A stretch of DNA of 64,000 bases, from the NCBI RefSeq assembly GCF_004023625.1, contig NZ_RPDJ01000007.1:248001-312000 (forward strand). Reading direction: 5' to 3'. Source of the DNA: Streptomyces cavernae (GTDB lineage: Bacteria; Actinomycetota; Actinomycetes; Streptomycetales; Streptomycetaceae). How positions within the stretch are numbered: the first letter of the stretch is position 1; each line of letters begins with the position of its first letter. The notes beneath the pieces were generated by a model. The model searched no databases. It worked only from the letters and a program-made list of their open reading frames with translations, and was not told the DNA's origin. This document shows positions 39,815 through 48,270 of this stretch, in pieces. The translations under genes and the position numbers were made by a program.

Positions 39815-40757
39815 GGGAGTGGGAGTGGGCGTGCCCGTGCGGACCGTGATCGTGCGGGCCGTGACCATGATGGTGATGGCCGTCGTCGTCCGGGTGGAAG
39901 TGCGGCTGCTGCGGCAGCCCCACCTTCTCCTCGAACCCCGGCAGCGCGATGCGGTAGACGCACGAGTCGCAGTTCATCCGCAGATCGCCGGCCAGGGCTT
40001 CCCGGTAGCGCTCCATGACCAGGTCGAGCAGTTCGGGCTCCGGGCCGATGACGTCGGCGGAACGGACGTCGAGTTCGGGGTGGGCGGCCGCCCAGCCCTC
40101 GGTCTGCATCCGCACCCGGTCCGGCAGCACACCCGTGAAGAGGAAGTAGGGCAGCACCACGATCCGCCGCGCGCCCAGCCGGGCACACCGCTCGAGCCCG
40201 GCGGGCACGTCGGGCGCGGCCAGCGACACGAACGCCGTCTCCACGCCCGCGTAACCGCGCCCCTCCCACAGCAGCCGTGCCGCCTTGTACACCTCGGCGT
40301 TGGCGTCGGGATCCGTCGAACCCCGCCCGACCAGCAGCACCGTCACCTCGGCCCGGTCGCCGGGCGTACGCGTCGCCGTCGCGCCGAGTGCCTCCTCCAG
40401 CCTGCGCTCCAGCACCGACAGCAGCGCCGGATGCGGACCGAGCGGGCGCCCGTACGTGTACGAGATCCCGGGGTGCCGCTCCTTCTCCCGGGCCAGCGCC
40501 GCGGGGATGTCCCCCTTGGCGTGCCCGGCGGACACCAGCATCAGCGGGACGGCGGCGAAGCGGCGTACCCCGCGTTCCACCAGCTCGGTCACGGCGTCAC
40601 CGAGCGGGGGCGGCGACAATTCGATGAAGCCGCCCGCGACGGGCAGTTCGGGATGACGGCGCCCCAACTCCCTTACGAACGAACGGAACGCCTCGGCACC
40701 CGCGTCGTCCCGGGTGCCGTGTCCGGCGATGAGCAGGGCGGGGGGCGGGGTGGTCAC
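39804..40757 (-). CDS. cbiX: Sirohydrochlorin chelatase CbiX, long form with His-rich tail
   Basis: 317 residues from a GTG at 40755-40757 (gggaga site). Two CbiX-type repeats: ALLIAGHGTRDDAGAEAFRS with the catalytic His and VPLMLVSAGHAKGDIPAALA, then VLLVGRGSTDPDANAEVYKA and RIVVLPYFLFTGVLPDRV. The C-terminus carries Cys-Asp-Ser-Cys (MNCDSCVYRIALPGFEEKVG) and a tail of some 20 His with Asp/Gly, as in the Fe-S-bearing long CbiX of Bacillus megaterium. The role is Co2+ insertion into sirohydrochlorin; the tail may store metal. Some homologues insert Fe or Ni, but the cob context favours cobalt. Confidence 0.9.
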   Translation of the reverse strand: MTTPPPALLIAGHGTRDDAGAEAFRSFVRELGRRHPELPVAGGFIELSPPPLGDAVTELVERGVRRFAAVPLMLVSAGHAKGDIPAALAREKERHPGISYTYGRPLGPHPALLSVLERRLEEALGATATRTPGDRAEVTVLLVGRGSTDPDANAEVYKAARLLWEGRGYAGVETAFVSLAAPDVPAGLERCARLGARRIVVLPYFLFTGVLPDRVRMQTEGWAAAHPELDVRSADVIGPEPELLDLVMERYREALAGDLRMNCDSCVYRIALPGFEEKVGLPQQPHFHPDDDGHHHHGHGPHDHGPHGHAHSHSHAH

Positions 40758-40840
40758 AATGTCTCCCTTTTCTTGTGGGCTCGGTTCGCCTCCGGGGCGC
40801 CCGTCCCGGTCTCGAGGACGGGCAAGACCTACGGAACCGC

Positions 40841-42529
40841 TCACGACTCCCCCTGCCACCGGTAGCCGCGCGGCGTCACCATGCGGCCCGCGATCTCACG
40901 GGTCGCCGTGTTCCCCACGGTCACCACGGTCATCATGTCCACGATGGCCGGATCGAGCGCTGACAGGGTGGTGAGCCGGCTGGACTCGTCGGCCCGGGAG
41001 GCGTTGCGCACGACCCCGACGGGTGTGGACGGCTCCCGGTGCCCGGCGAGGATCGCCAGCGCCTTCGGCAACTGCCAGTCACGGCCCCGGCTGCGGGGGT
41101 TGTAGAAGGTCACCACGAGATCGGCCTCGGCGGCGGCCCGGACGCGGCGCTCGATGACCTCCCACGGTGTGTGCAGATCGGACAGGCTGATCGACACGTG
41201 GTCGTGGCCGAGCGGCGCACCCAGGATCGCCCCGGCCGCGAGGGCCGCGGTCACCCCGGGCACGCCCACCACGTCGATGTCGTCGGACGCCTCGGCGAGC
41301 GCGGGCGACGCCATCGCGTACACGCCCGCGTCGCCGCTGCCGATGAGCGCGACGGCCTGACCGCGCCGGGCCTCGGCGACCGCGGTGCGCGCCCGCTCCT
41401 CCTCGGCCCCGAGCCCCGACTCCAGCACCCGGGTGCCGGGCCGCAGCAGATCGCGGATCTGGTCGACGTACTGGTCGAGCCCGACCAGTACGGACGCCCG
41501 CCTGAGCTCCTCGCGGGCGCGCGGCGTGAGCAGGTCGCGCGCCCCGGGTCCGAGCCCGACGACCGCGAGCCGCCCACGCCCCGGGCGCCGTACGACGGCA
41601 CAGGTCGCCATCGCCGGCCGGCCGTCGGCGCGCTCCGACTTCCGCTTGGGGACCAGGAGTTCACCGCCCCGCACGAGCGCGGCGGCCTCGGCCACCGAGG
41701 GCGTGCCGACAGCGGCCAGCGGCGCGCCGGACGGGTTGGGCACATCCACCCGCGCCAACTCCTCGGCGGAGTAAGTGACCACGGGCACGCCCAGCCGCCG
41801 GGCCGCCTGAAGGATCCCGGGCTCCTCGGCTTTCGCGTCCACCGTGGCGAGCTCCGCGAGGGACTTCACCGACAGCCCGGCCTCCCGCAGCGCGCCCGTC
41901 ACCAGGTCGTGCACCTCGTCCGCCGGAGCGCCCCTGGAGGCGCCCACCCCGACCACCAGGGACGGCGGGCGCAGCAGCACCTCGTGTCCGGCCGGCTCGA
42001 CCGCGCGATCGGTCGAACGGATCGTGTACGACCCCTGGTCCGCGACCGGCAGCGGCGGCAGCGGCCAGGGCAACTCCGCCTCCAGAGCGACGGGTTCGCC
42101 GTCCAGCAGCGCACGCGACACCGCGGCGACGTCCCCCTCCACCGGGAACCCGAGCGTGTCCAGGCCGGGCAGCCCGACGGAGTCGGTCGCGGTCGTCACC
42201 ACCGGCCGCGCACCCAGCAACCCCGCCACCTCTCCGGCGAGTTCATTGGCGCCGCCCGCATGCCCGCCGACCAGCGACACGGCGAACCGGCCGCCCTCGT
42301 CGACACACACCACACCCGGGTCGGACACCTTGTCACCCAGCAGCGGGGCGATCAGCCGGACGACCGCGCCCGTCGCCAGGAAGCACACGAGCTGCTCGCA
42401 CTCGGCGAACGCGGCCCGCACGGCGTCCGCCACGGGCCCGTCGTACACCCGCGTACGGTCCGGCCATGCCGCGGCCAGCCGGTCCCGCGCGGCCGCTCCC
42501 GCCGCCGTGGCGGAAATGAGCCCGATCAC
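40841..42529 (-). CDS. cobJ: CbiG-CobJ/CbiH fusion: cobalt-precorrin-5A hydrolase and precorrin-3B C17-methyltransferase
   Basis: 562 residues, GTG start (42527-42529) in a GTGA overlap with cobL. Residues ~1-300 are CbiG (AFAECEQLVCFLATGAVVRL, VVCVDEGGRFAVSLVGGHAG, GANELAGEVAGLLGARPVVT, VVGVGASRGAPADEVHDLV), which opens the lactone ring releasing acetaldehyde. Residues ~315-562 are the CobJ/CbiH SAM-dependent C17 methyltransferase (RLAVVGLGPGARDLLTPRAR, ALIGSGDAGVYAMASPA, VTFYNPRSRGRDWQLPKALA). The fusion joins the enzymes that contract the ring. An 83-bp gap separates it from cbiX downstream. Confidence 0.93.
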   Translation of the reverse strand: MIGLISATAAGAAARDRLAAAWPDRTRVYDGPVADAVRAAFAECEQLVCFLATGAVVRLIAPLLGDKVSDPGVVCVDEGGRFAVSLVGGHAGGANELAGEVAGLLGARPVVTTATDSVGLPGLDTLGFPVEGDVAAVSRALLDGEPVALEAELPWPLPPLPVADQGSYTIRSTDRAVEPAGHEVLLRPPSLVVGVGASRGAPADEVHDLVTGALREAGLSVKSLAELATVDAKAEEPGILQAARRLGVPVVTYSAEELARVDVPNPSGAPLAAVGTPSVAEAAALVRGGELLVPKRKSERADGRPAMATCAVVRRPGRGRLAVVGLGPGARDLLTPRAREELRRASVLVGLDQYVDQIRDLLRPGTRVLESGLGAEEERARTAVAEARRGQAVALIGSGDAGVYAMASPALAEASDDIDVVGVPGVTAALAAGAILGAPLGHDHVSISLSDLHTPWEVIERRVRAAAEADLVVTFYNPRSRGRDWQLPKALAILAGHREPSTPVGVVRNASRADESSRLTTLSALDPAIVDMMTVVTVGNTATREIAGRMVTPRGYRWQGES

Positions 42530-43788
42530 CGGTCAACTCCTTCACTACGCGCCGCGGGCCGGACGCCCCACAGCAGGAAAACGGGATTGGCCGCCGCGAG
42601 CCGGGTCACGTCCCCCGGCAGCGGCGCGAGCCGCGACGACTGCAGCAGTACCCCGCCGCAGTCGAACCCGGCGCCCACGAGTGCCTCCCGCGCCGCCGGC
42701 ACCCGGTCCAGCGCGGCCACGGCCACCACCACGGCCCTGCGGGCGCGCCGCGCGCACGCCGTGACGATGGCGGGCAGCTCACGGCCCCCACCGCCCACGA
42801 ACACGGCGTCGGGGTCGTCGAGATCGGACAGCACCGTCGGCGCCGCCCCGTGCACGACCCGAACGTCCACACCGTGCGCCGCCGCGTTGGCCCGCACCCG
42901 CTCCACACCGTCCCGGGTCTTCTCCACGGCGGTCACCGCGGCCCCGAACCGCGCGCACTCCACGGACAGCGACCCCGACCCGGCCCCTATGTCCCACACA
43001 TGCTCACCGAGCCGCGGCCCCAGCCGGGCCAGTGCCAGCGCCCGCACCTCGAACTTGGTGATCATCGAGTCGCGGTGCTCGAACTCGTCCTCGTCCAGCG
43101 CCCAAAGGGCAGGCGGAGCCACCACCCCGGCGACGGTCCGCACCGGCGTGAGGGCCCGCCCCTCGGCCAGACACAGCACCACGTTCACCGCCCGCCCCCA
43201 GTCGCGGGCCGCGGCCTCGGAGGGCGTGCACCGCACGATCCGCTCGTGTCCCGGGTAGCCCAGAGCGGTGGCCACCACGAGGACCCGGTCGGCCCGGCCG
43301 GCGGAGAGCGCGGACCCCAACTCGGCGGGCCCGGCCCCGGGTCCGGTCAGCACGGCCACCTTCGGGTGCGCCCGGCACACGTTCACCGCCGCCCGCAGAT
43401 CACGTCCGTGCGCGCTCACCACCACCGCGTCGTCCCACGGCAGCCCCACCCGCGCGAACGCGGCGGCCACCGACGACACCGCCGGCCGAACATCCAGCCG
43501 CTCGGGCCCGAACCGCTCGGCCAGCGCCCGTACGATCCCGAAGAACCCGGGATCCCCCGAGGCCAGCACCACGACCCCGCGCTGCTGTTTGTCGTCCTTC
43601 TCCAGGTACGCCTCGACGGCGTCCAGCGCGGGCGCCAGCGGGCCCAGCACGATCCGCTCGATGGCGTCCGGCAGCCGGGCCGCCGCGATGTGCCGCCGCG
43701 CACCCACCACGAGTCCCGCCCGGCCGAGCGCGATCCGGGCGTCGGGGGAGAGCGGCGCCCCCGTCCCCGTACCGACGACGGTGATCAC
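42526..43788 (-). CDS. cobL: Precorrin-6Y C5,15-methyltransferase (CbiE-CbiT type)
   Basis: 420 residues from a GTG at 43786-43788, overlapping the cobM stop. The N-terminal CbiE part (~1-200) has ITVVGTGTGAPLSPDARIAL, VVLASGDPGFFGIVRALAER and VVVSAHGRDLRAAVNVCRAH. The C-terminal CbiT part (~225-400) has MITKFEVRALALARLGPRLG, VWDIGAGSGSLSVECARFGA and AVFVGGGGRELPAIVTACAR. It methylates C5 and C15 and decarboxylates the C12 acetate. Middle gene of the cobM-cobL-cobJ set. Confidence 0.95.
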   Translation of the reverse strand: MITVVGTGTGAPLSPDARIALGRAGLVVGARRHIAAARLPDAIERIVLGPLAPALDAVEAYLEKDDKQQRGVVVLASGDPGFFGIVRALAERFGPERLDVRPAVSSVAAAFARVGLPWDDAVVVSAHGRDLRAAVNVCRAHPKVAVLTGPGAGPAELGSALSAGRADRVLVVATALGYPGHERIVRCTPSEAAARDWGRAVNVVLCLAEGRALTPVRTVAGVVAPPALWALDEDEFEHRDSMITKFEVRALALARLGPRLGEHVWDIGAGSGSLSVECARFGAAVTAVEKTRDGVERVRANAAAHGVDVRVVHGAAPTVLSDLDDPDAVFVGGGGRELPAIVTACARRARRAVVVAVAALDRVPAAREALVGAGFDCGGVLLQSSRLAPLPGDVTRLAAANPVFLLWGVRPAARSEGVDR

Positions 43789-44609
43789 GACGGACCGCCC
43801 TTGCGCGCCGCCCGCAACTCGGCCCGCGCCTGCGGATCGGCCTTGCGGTAGCCGTGGAAGTGGCCCGGGTGGTACAGGTGCGAGCGGGTGCCGTGCGCGT
43901 CGAGCGCCGGGCCGACCAGGAACAGCGTGTGCTTCCACAGCTTGTGTTCCTTGACCGTCTCCTCCAGCGTGCCGATCGTGCACCGCACGATCAGCTCCTC
44001 CGGCCAGGTCGCCTGGTACGCCACCACGACCGGCGTGGACGTCGGATAGCCGCCCTCCAGCAACTCCCGTACCAGCTGACCGCTGCGCGCCGCCGACAGG
44101 AACACCGCCATCGTCGTCCCGTGCCGGGCGAACTCCCGCACCTCCTCGCCCGGCGGCATCGGCGTCTTCCCGCCGCCGAGCCGGGTCAGGATCACCGACT
44201 GAGCGACCTCCGGGATCGTCAGCTCGCGCCCCGCGAGGGCCGCGACGGCGGAGAACGACGACACCCCCGGCACGACCTCGGTGTCGATCCCGATTCCGGC
44301 ACAGCGGTCGAGCTGCTCCTGGGTACCACCCCACAGGGCGGGGTCGCCGGAGTGGATACGGGCGACCTTGAGACCGCTGTCCCGGGCCCGTTCGTAGACG
44401 GCGACGACGTCCTCCAGGGACATGGCCGCCGAGTCCAGGATCTCCGCGTCCGCGCGGGCGTGCCGAAGGACCTCCTCCTGCACCAGGCTGGCCGCCCAGA
44501 TCACGACGTCGGCCTCGGCGATCGCCCGCGCGGCGCGGAACGTCAGCAGATCGGCGGCGCCGGGGCCGGCACCGACGAAGGTCACCTTGCCGGCGGTGGT
44601 GTCGGCCAT
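43785..44609 (-). CDS. cobM: Precorrin-4 C11-methyltransferase
   Basis: 274 residues from the ATG at 44607-44609 with a ggagaggac site. SAM-dependent tetrapyrrole methylase: VTFVGAGPGAADLLTFRAAR, VIWAASLVQEEVLRHARADA, ARIHSGDPALWGGTQEQLDR, VPGVSSFSAVAALAGRELTI and VAYQATWPEELIVRCTI. The SGDP and PGVSSF motifs form the SAM site. First gene of the cobM-cobL-cobJ group, starting 100 bp from the divergent ZIP transporter. No riboswitch was seen in front of it. Confidence 0.95.
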   Translation of the reverse strand: MADTTAGKVTFVGAGPGAADLLTFRAARAIAEADVVIWAASLVQEEVLRHARADAEILDSAAMSLEDVVAVYERARDSGLKVARIHSGDPALWGGTQEQLDRCAGIGIDTEVVPGVSSFSAVAALAGRELTIPEVAQSVILTRLGGGKTPMPPGEEVREFARHGTTMAVFLSAARSGQLVRELLEGGYPTSTPVVVAYQATWPEELIVRCTIGTLEETVKEHKLWKHTLFLVGPALDAHGTRSHLYHPGHFHGYRKADPQARAELRAARKGGPS

Positions 44610-44709
44610 GGGAGGGTCCTCTCCGGTAGGAACTTCAGGGACGGAACTTAGGTGACGGGACGGCACGGCCGATGTGCGTGGACCGGCGCCGATCGGATAG
44701 CAAGGACCC

Positions 44710-45438
44710 ATGGCGGTGTTCGTCGCGCTCGGCGCGTTCCTGATGACGTTGGCCGGCGGATGGACGGCGCAACGCGTCACCGACCGCCGCCACCTGGTAC
44801 TGGGCCTGGCGGGCGGGCTGATGCTGGGCGTGGTCGGCCTGGATCTGCTGCCGGAGGCGCTGGAGGCGGCCGGGCACGAGGTGTTCGGAGTACCGGCCGC
44901 GCTGCTGCTGTTCGTCGCCGGTTTCCTGCTGGCCCATCTGGTGGAACGCCTGCTGGCGGCCCGGCAGGCCGCGCACGGCGCCGAGGAGACGGACGGTCGC
45001 ACACCCGAGGTCGGCCTGACGGCGGCCGCCGCGATGGTGGGGCACAGCGCGATGGACGGTGTGGCGATCGGCGCGGCCTTCCAGGTGGGCGGTGGCATGG
45101 GCGTGGCGGTGGCACTGGCGGTCGTCGCCCACGACTTCGCGGACGGCTTCAACACCTACACGCTCACCCGCGCGTACGGGAACGCCCGCCGCAAGGCCCT
45201 CGTCATGCTCTTCGCGGACGCCGCCGCCCCCATCGTGGGCGCGGCCTCCACACTCCTGTTCACCATCCCCGAGCCCCTGCTCGGCGGCTATCTCGGTTTC
45301 TTCGGCGGAGCACTGCTGTATCTCGCCGCCGCGGAGATCCTCCCCGAGGCGCACCACGCCCACCCCGCGCGCTCGACCCTGCTGTGCACGGTCGCCGGGG
45401 CGGCCTTCATCTGGCTGGTGGTGGGCATCGCGGGCTGA
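44710..45438 (+). CDS. ZIP family metal transporter inside the cob cluster
   Basis: 242 residues from the ATG at 44710 (possible leaderless start or weak aagga site). Eight or so transmembrane segments. The ZIP metal-path motifs MVGHSAMDGVAIGAAF (TM4) and VVAHDFADGFNTYTLTRAYG (TM5) carry the conserved His/Asp/Asn residues, and AEILPEAHHAHPARS adds a His cluster near the C-terminus. It likely imports a divalent cation (Zn2+, Co2+ or Mn2+). It is the only gene of the cluster on the plus strand, divergent from cobM and convergent with cobI. Confidence 0.9.
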   Translation: MAVFVALGAFLMTLAGGWTAQRVTDRRHLVLGLAGGLMLGVVGLDLLPEALEAAGHEVFGVPAALLLFVAGFLLAHLVERLLAARQAAHGAEETDGRTPEVGLTAAAAMVGHSAMDGVAIGAAFQVGGGMGVAVALAVVAHDFADGFNTYTLTRAYGNARRKALVMLFADAAAPIVGAASTLLFTIPEPLLGGYLGFFGGALLYLAAAEILPEAHHAHPARSTLLCTVAGAAFIWLVVGIAG

Positions 45439-45439
45439 C

Positions 45440-45466
45440 CCCGCGAATCTCCCGGCGTCCCGCGGG
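45440..45466. terminator. Possible hairpin between ZIP gene and cobI
   Basis: CCCGCG (45440-45445) pairs with CGCGGG (45461-45466) across a 15-nt loop in the 29-bp convergent gap. The stem is short, so this is tentative. Confidence 0.4.
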
Positions 45467-45467
45467 T

Positions 45468-46202
45468 TCACAGTTTCCCGCCGCGTCCGCCGTCGCGCCG
45501 GGCGGGCGCGATGAGGGTCGACAGATAGGGCAGCGGACCGCCCTCCTCCAGATCCGCGGCCGGACGGATCGACTCCTCCGGCAGCCCCAGCGCGGACCCC
45601 CACACGGCGTCCTCCACCCGCCCCGTCTCCCGCAGGGCCGCCGCGACCTCCTGGGCGAGCCGCCCGAACTTGTACGCCACGACCGTCCCCGGCCCCTGGA
45701 GCGCCTCCTTGAGCACGGCGGCCCCCGCGGTGACGGGAACCAGGGTCAGCGGCTCCGTCCCCTCGGTCAGCACGGCGCCGGAACGCGCGGCGAGGTCCTG
45801 CATGGCCGTGATGCCCGGGACGGTCTCGATCACCGTGCCCGGCACCAACTCCTCGACGGTCTGCGCGAGATAGGTGAACGTGGAGTACACGTTGGGATCG
45901 CCGATGGTCGCGAAGGCCACCGACCCGTGCCGCCGCAGCAGTTCCGCCACACGCTTCCCGGCCGCGTCCCAGGCGGCCTCCCTGCGCCCTCGGTCGGTCC
46001 GCTCGTTCAGCGCGAAGACGACCCGCTCCACCTTGTCCCCGGGCACGTAGTGCAGCACGGTCGCCTCGGCCCGCCCGCGCTCTCCCGTGTCCATGACGGG
46101 CACGACGACGACATCGGCGGCCCGCAACGCGCCCACGCCCTTGACGGTCACCAGCTCGGGATCCCCCGGCCCGACCCCGACCCCGATCAGTGTGCTGCTC
46201 AT
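45468..46202 (-). CDS. cobI: Precorrin-2 C20-methyltransferase
   Basis: 244 residues from the ATG at 46200-46202, an ATGA overlap with cobB; a frame four codons longer is unlikely. SAM methylase motifs: LIGVGVGPGDPELVTVKGVG, VAFATIGDPNVYSTFTYLAQ, VIETVPGITAMQDLAARSGA and VVAYKFGRLAQEVAAALRET. The GDPxxYSTF form is typical of CobI/CbiL. It adds the C20 methyl, the first committed step after precorrin-2. Last gene of the cobD-cobI operon. Confidence 0.95.
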   Translation of the reverse strand: MSSTLIGVGVGPGDPELVTVKGVGALRAADVVVVPVMDTGERGRAEATVLHYVPGDKVERVVFALNERTDRGRREAAWDAAGKRVAELLRRHGSVAFATIGDPNVYSTFTYLAQTVEELVPGTVIETVPGITAMQDLAARSGAVLTEGTEPLTLVPVTAGAAVLKEALQGPGTVVAYKFGRLAQEVAAALRETGRVEDAVWGSALGLPEESIRPAADLEEGGPLPYLSTLIAPARRDGGRGGKL

Positions 46203-47662
46203 GACGTCCGGCACCTCTCCACGAACCGACGGGCCACAGCGGGCGCGGACGCCCAGTGGGTGTGCAGATAGCTCGCGTGCACACCGTCTTGTACGAAACC
46301 CTCCACACGCCGTTCAGTCCCCCGGAACCCCCACGCCGGGGCGGCCCCGGCGCCCGGCTCCACGACGGTCCGGTGGAACTCGTGCCCGCGCGTCCGGGAC
46401 CCGGCGGCGACCAGCACACTGTCACTCACGGCCACCGCGTCCCGGTAGCCGAGCGTGAGCCGCTCACCCATCCGCGCCTCGGCGTCGATGACACCACACA
46501 TGGGCTGCCCGTCGAGCGCGCGGGACAGGTACAGCAGCCCCGCACACTCGGCGGCGACTGGCGCACCGCTCTGCGCGAGCGCCGCAACGGCCTTGCGGAG
46601 CGGCTCGTTCGCGGAGAGTTCGGGCGCGTAGACCTCGGGGAAACCGCCGCCGATCACGAGCCCGGCGGTCCCGTCGGGCAGCTGCTCGTCACGCAGCGGA
46701 TCGAACGGCACGACGTCGGCACCGGCGGCACCGAGGAGTTCGGCCTGCTCGGCGTAGGAGAAGGTGAAGGCGGGGCCGCCGGCGAGAGCGACGGTGACCT
46801 TCGAGCGCGCATGAGCACGACTCAGCCCGTCCGGCGTCCGAGCAGGAGGCCCTGCGGACGGGGACGGGGAACCGGGGGCGGAGCCCCCCGGGTCGGCAAC
46901 GGGAAGGGACGGAGGGGACGGAACGCGCAGGGCGTCAACCGGATCCCAGGCCGCACCCGACAACGAACCGGCACTGCACGCCAGCGCGAACAAACCATCC
47001 AGATCACACCCTTCGCGCACCCGCGCCCCCATGGCCGTCACGGCCTCCACCGCCTCGGCCCGACGCTCGGCGACCGGCACCAATCCCAGGTGACGTGAGG
47101 GGGTCCCCACCTGGTCGGCCCGCCGCAACGCGCCCAGCACAGGCACCCCGGCAGCGTCCAGCGCCTCCCGCAACAACCCCTCATGCCGGTCCGAGGCAAC
47201 CTTGTTCAGGATCACGCCCCCCACCCGCACCCCGGGATCCCAGGAGGCGAACCCGTGCACGAGCGCCGCCACCGACCGCGACTGCGACGACGCGTCCACG
47301 ACCAGCACCACCGGCGCCCCGAGCAGCTTCGCCACCTGCGCCGTGGAAGCCAGCTCACCCTCGCCGGCCGCCCCGTCGTAGAGCCCCATCACCCCTTCGA
47401 CGACGGCCAGATCACACCCCCGCGCCCCGTGCGCGAACAACGGTGCGACCAACTCCGCGCCGCACAGGTAGGCGTCGAGGTTCCGCCCCACCCGCCCGCA
47501 GGCGAGCGCGTGGTACCCGGGGTCGATGTAGTCCGGCCCGACCTTGTGCGGGGACACGGCGAGCCCCCGCGCGGCGAACGCGGCCATCAACCCCGTGGCA
47601 ACGGTGGTCTTGCCGCTGCCCGAGGAGGGCGCGGCGACGACCAGCCGAGGGACGGACGACAT
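46199..47662 (-). CDS. cobB: Cobyrinate a,c-diamide synthase
   Basis: 487 residues from the ATG at 47660-47662, overlapping the cobO stop as TGATG. The N-terminal P-loop domain (RLVVAAPSSGSGKTTVATGL, HKVGPDYIDPGYHALACGRV, LAVVEGVMGLYDGA) and the C-terminal class I glutamine amidotransferase domain (GLVIGGGFPEVYAPELSANE, VAAECAGLLYLSRALDG with the nucleophilic Cys). A ~45-residue Pro/Ser/Gly-rich insertion lies between them. It amidates the a and c acetate side chains using glutamine and ATP. Confidence 0.95.
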   Translation of the reverse strand: MSSVPRLVVAAPSSGSGKTTVATGLMAAFAARGLAVSPHKVGPDYIDPGYHALACGRVGRNLDAYLCGAELVAPLFAHGARGCDLAVVEGVMGLYDGAAGEGELASTAQVAKLLGAPVVLVVDASSQSRSVAALVHGFASWDPGVRVGGVILNKVASDRHEGLLREALDAAGVPVLGALRRADQVGTPSRHLGLVPVAERRAEAVEAVTAMGARVREGCDLDGLFALACSAGSLSGAAWDPVDALRVPSPPSLPVADPGGSAPGSPSPSAGPPARTPDGLSRAHARSKVTVALAGGPAFTFSYAEQAELLGAAGADVVPFDPLRDEQLPDGTAGLVIGGGFPEVYAPELSANEPLRKAVAALAQSGAPVAAECAGLLYLSRALDGQPMCGVIDAEARMGERLTLGYRDAVAVSDSVLVAAGSRTRGHEFHRTVVEPGAGAAPAWGFRGTERRVEGFVQDGVHASYLHTHWASAPAVARRFVERCRTS

Positions 47663-48270
47663 CACCACTCGATGCCCCTCTGCCCCTTCTGCCCGACGTC
47701 CATCGGATGCTTCACCTTGGACATGTCGGTCACGAGGTCCGCGAAGCCGACCAGCTTCTCCGGAGCGTTCCGCCCGGTGATCACCACATGCTGGGTCCCC
47801 GGCCGGTCCCGCAGCACGGAGATCACCTCGTCGGTGTCGACCCACCCCCAGTGCATCGGGTACGCGAACTCGTCGAGGACGTACAGCCGGTAGGTCTCGG
47901 CGGCCAGGTCCCGCTTGACCTGCTCCCACCCCTCGCGGGCCTTCTCCTCGTTGGTTGCGTTGTCGCCCTGCAGGTCACGCTGCACCCAGGACCACCCCTC
48001 GCCCATCTTGTGCCAGGCGACGGACCCGCCCTCCCCGCTGTCACCCAGCACCCGCAGCGCCCGCTCCTCGCCGACCTTCCACTTGGCCGACTTTACGAAC
48101 TGGAAAACCCCGACCGGCCACCCCTGGTTCCAGGCGCGCAGGGCGAGCCCGAACGCGGCGGTGGACTTGCCCTTGCCGACCCCGGTGTGCACGACGACCA
48201 GCGGCCGGTTGCGGCGCTGACGAGTCGTCAGTCCGTCGTCCGGCACGACACTCGGCTGTCCCTGCGGCAT
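47662..48270 (-). CDS. cobO: Corrinoid adenosyltransferase
   Basis: 202 residues, ATG in a TAATG overlap with the chelatase gene. CobA/CobO-type ATP:Co(I)rrinoid adenosyltransferase: P-loop GVGKGKSTAAFGLALRA, VGVFQFVKSAKWKVGEERAL, LDEFAYPMHWGWVDTDEVIS and VVITGRNAPEKLVGFADLVT. It attaches the adenosyl group to cobalt. Confidence 0.96.
   Translation of the reverse strand: MPQGQPSVVPDDGLTTRQRRNRPLVVVHTGVGKGKSTAAFGLALRAWNQGWPVGVFQFVKSAKWKVGEERALRVLGDSGEGGSVAWHKMGEGWSWVQRDLQGDNATNEEKAREGWEQVKRDLAAETYRLYVLDEFAYPMHWGWVDTDEVISVLRDRPGTQHVVITGRNAPEKLVGFADLVTDMSKVKHPMDVGQKGQRGIEW

Noticed and set aside
41039..43258. 739-codon plus-strand ORF across cbiG-cobJ and cobL
   Set aside because: Antisense shadow of two well-conserved genes; composition rich in Arg/Gly/His as expected from reverse frames.
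44610..44709. Second B12 riboswitch in front of cobM
   Set aside because: The 100-bp gap is too short and lacks the GCCACTG box and the core stem sequences.
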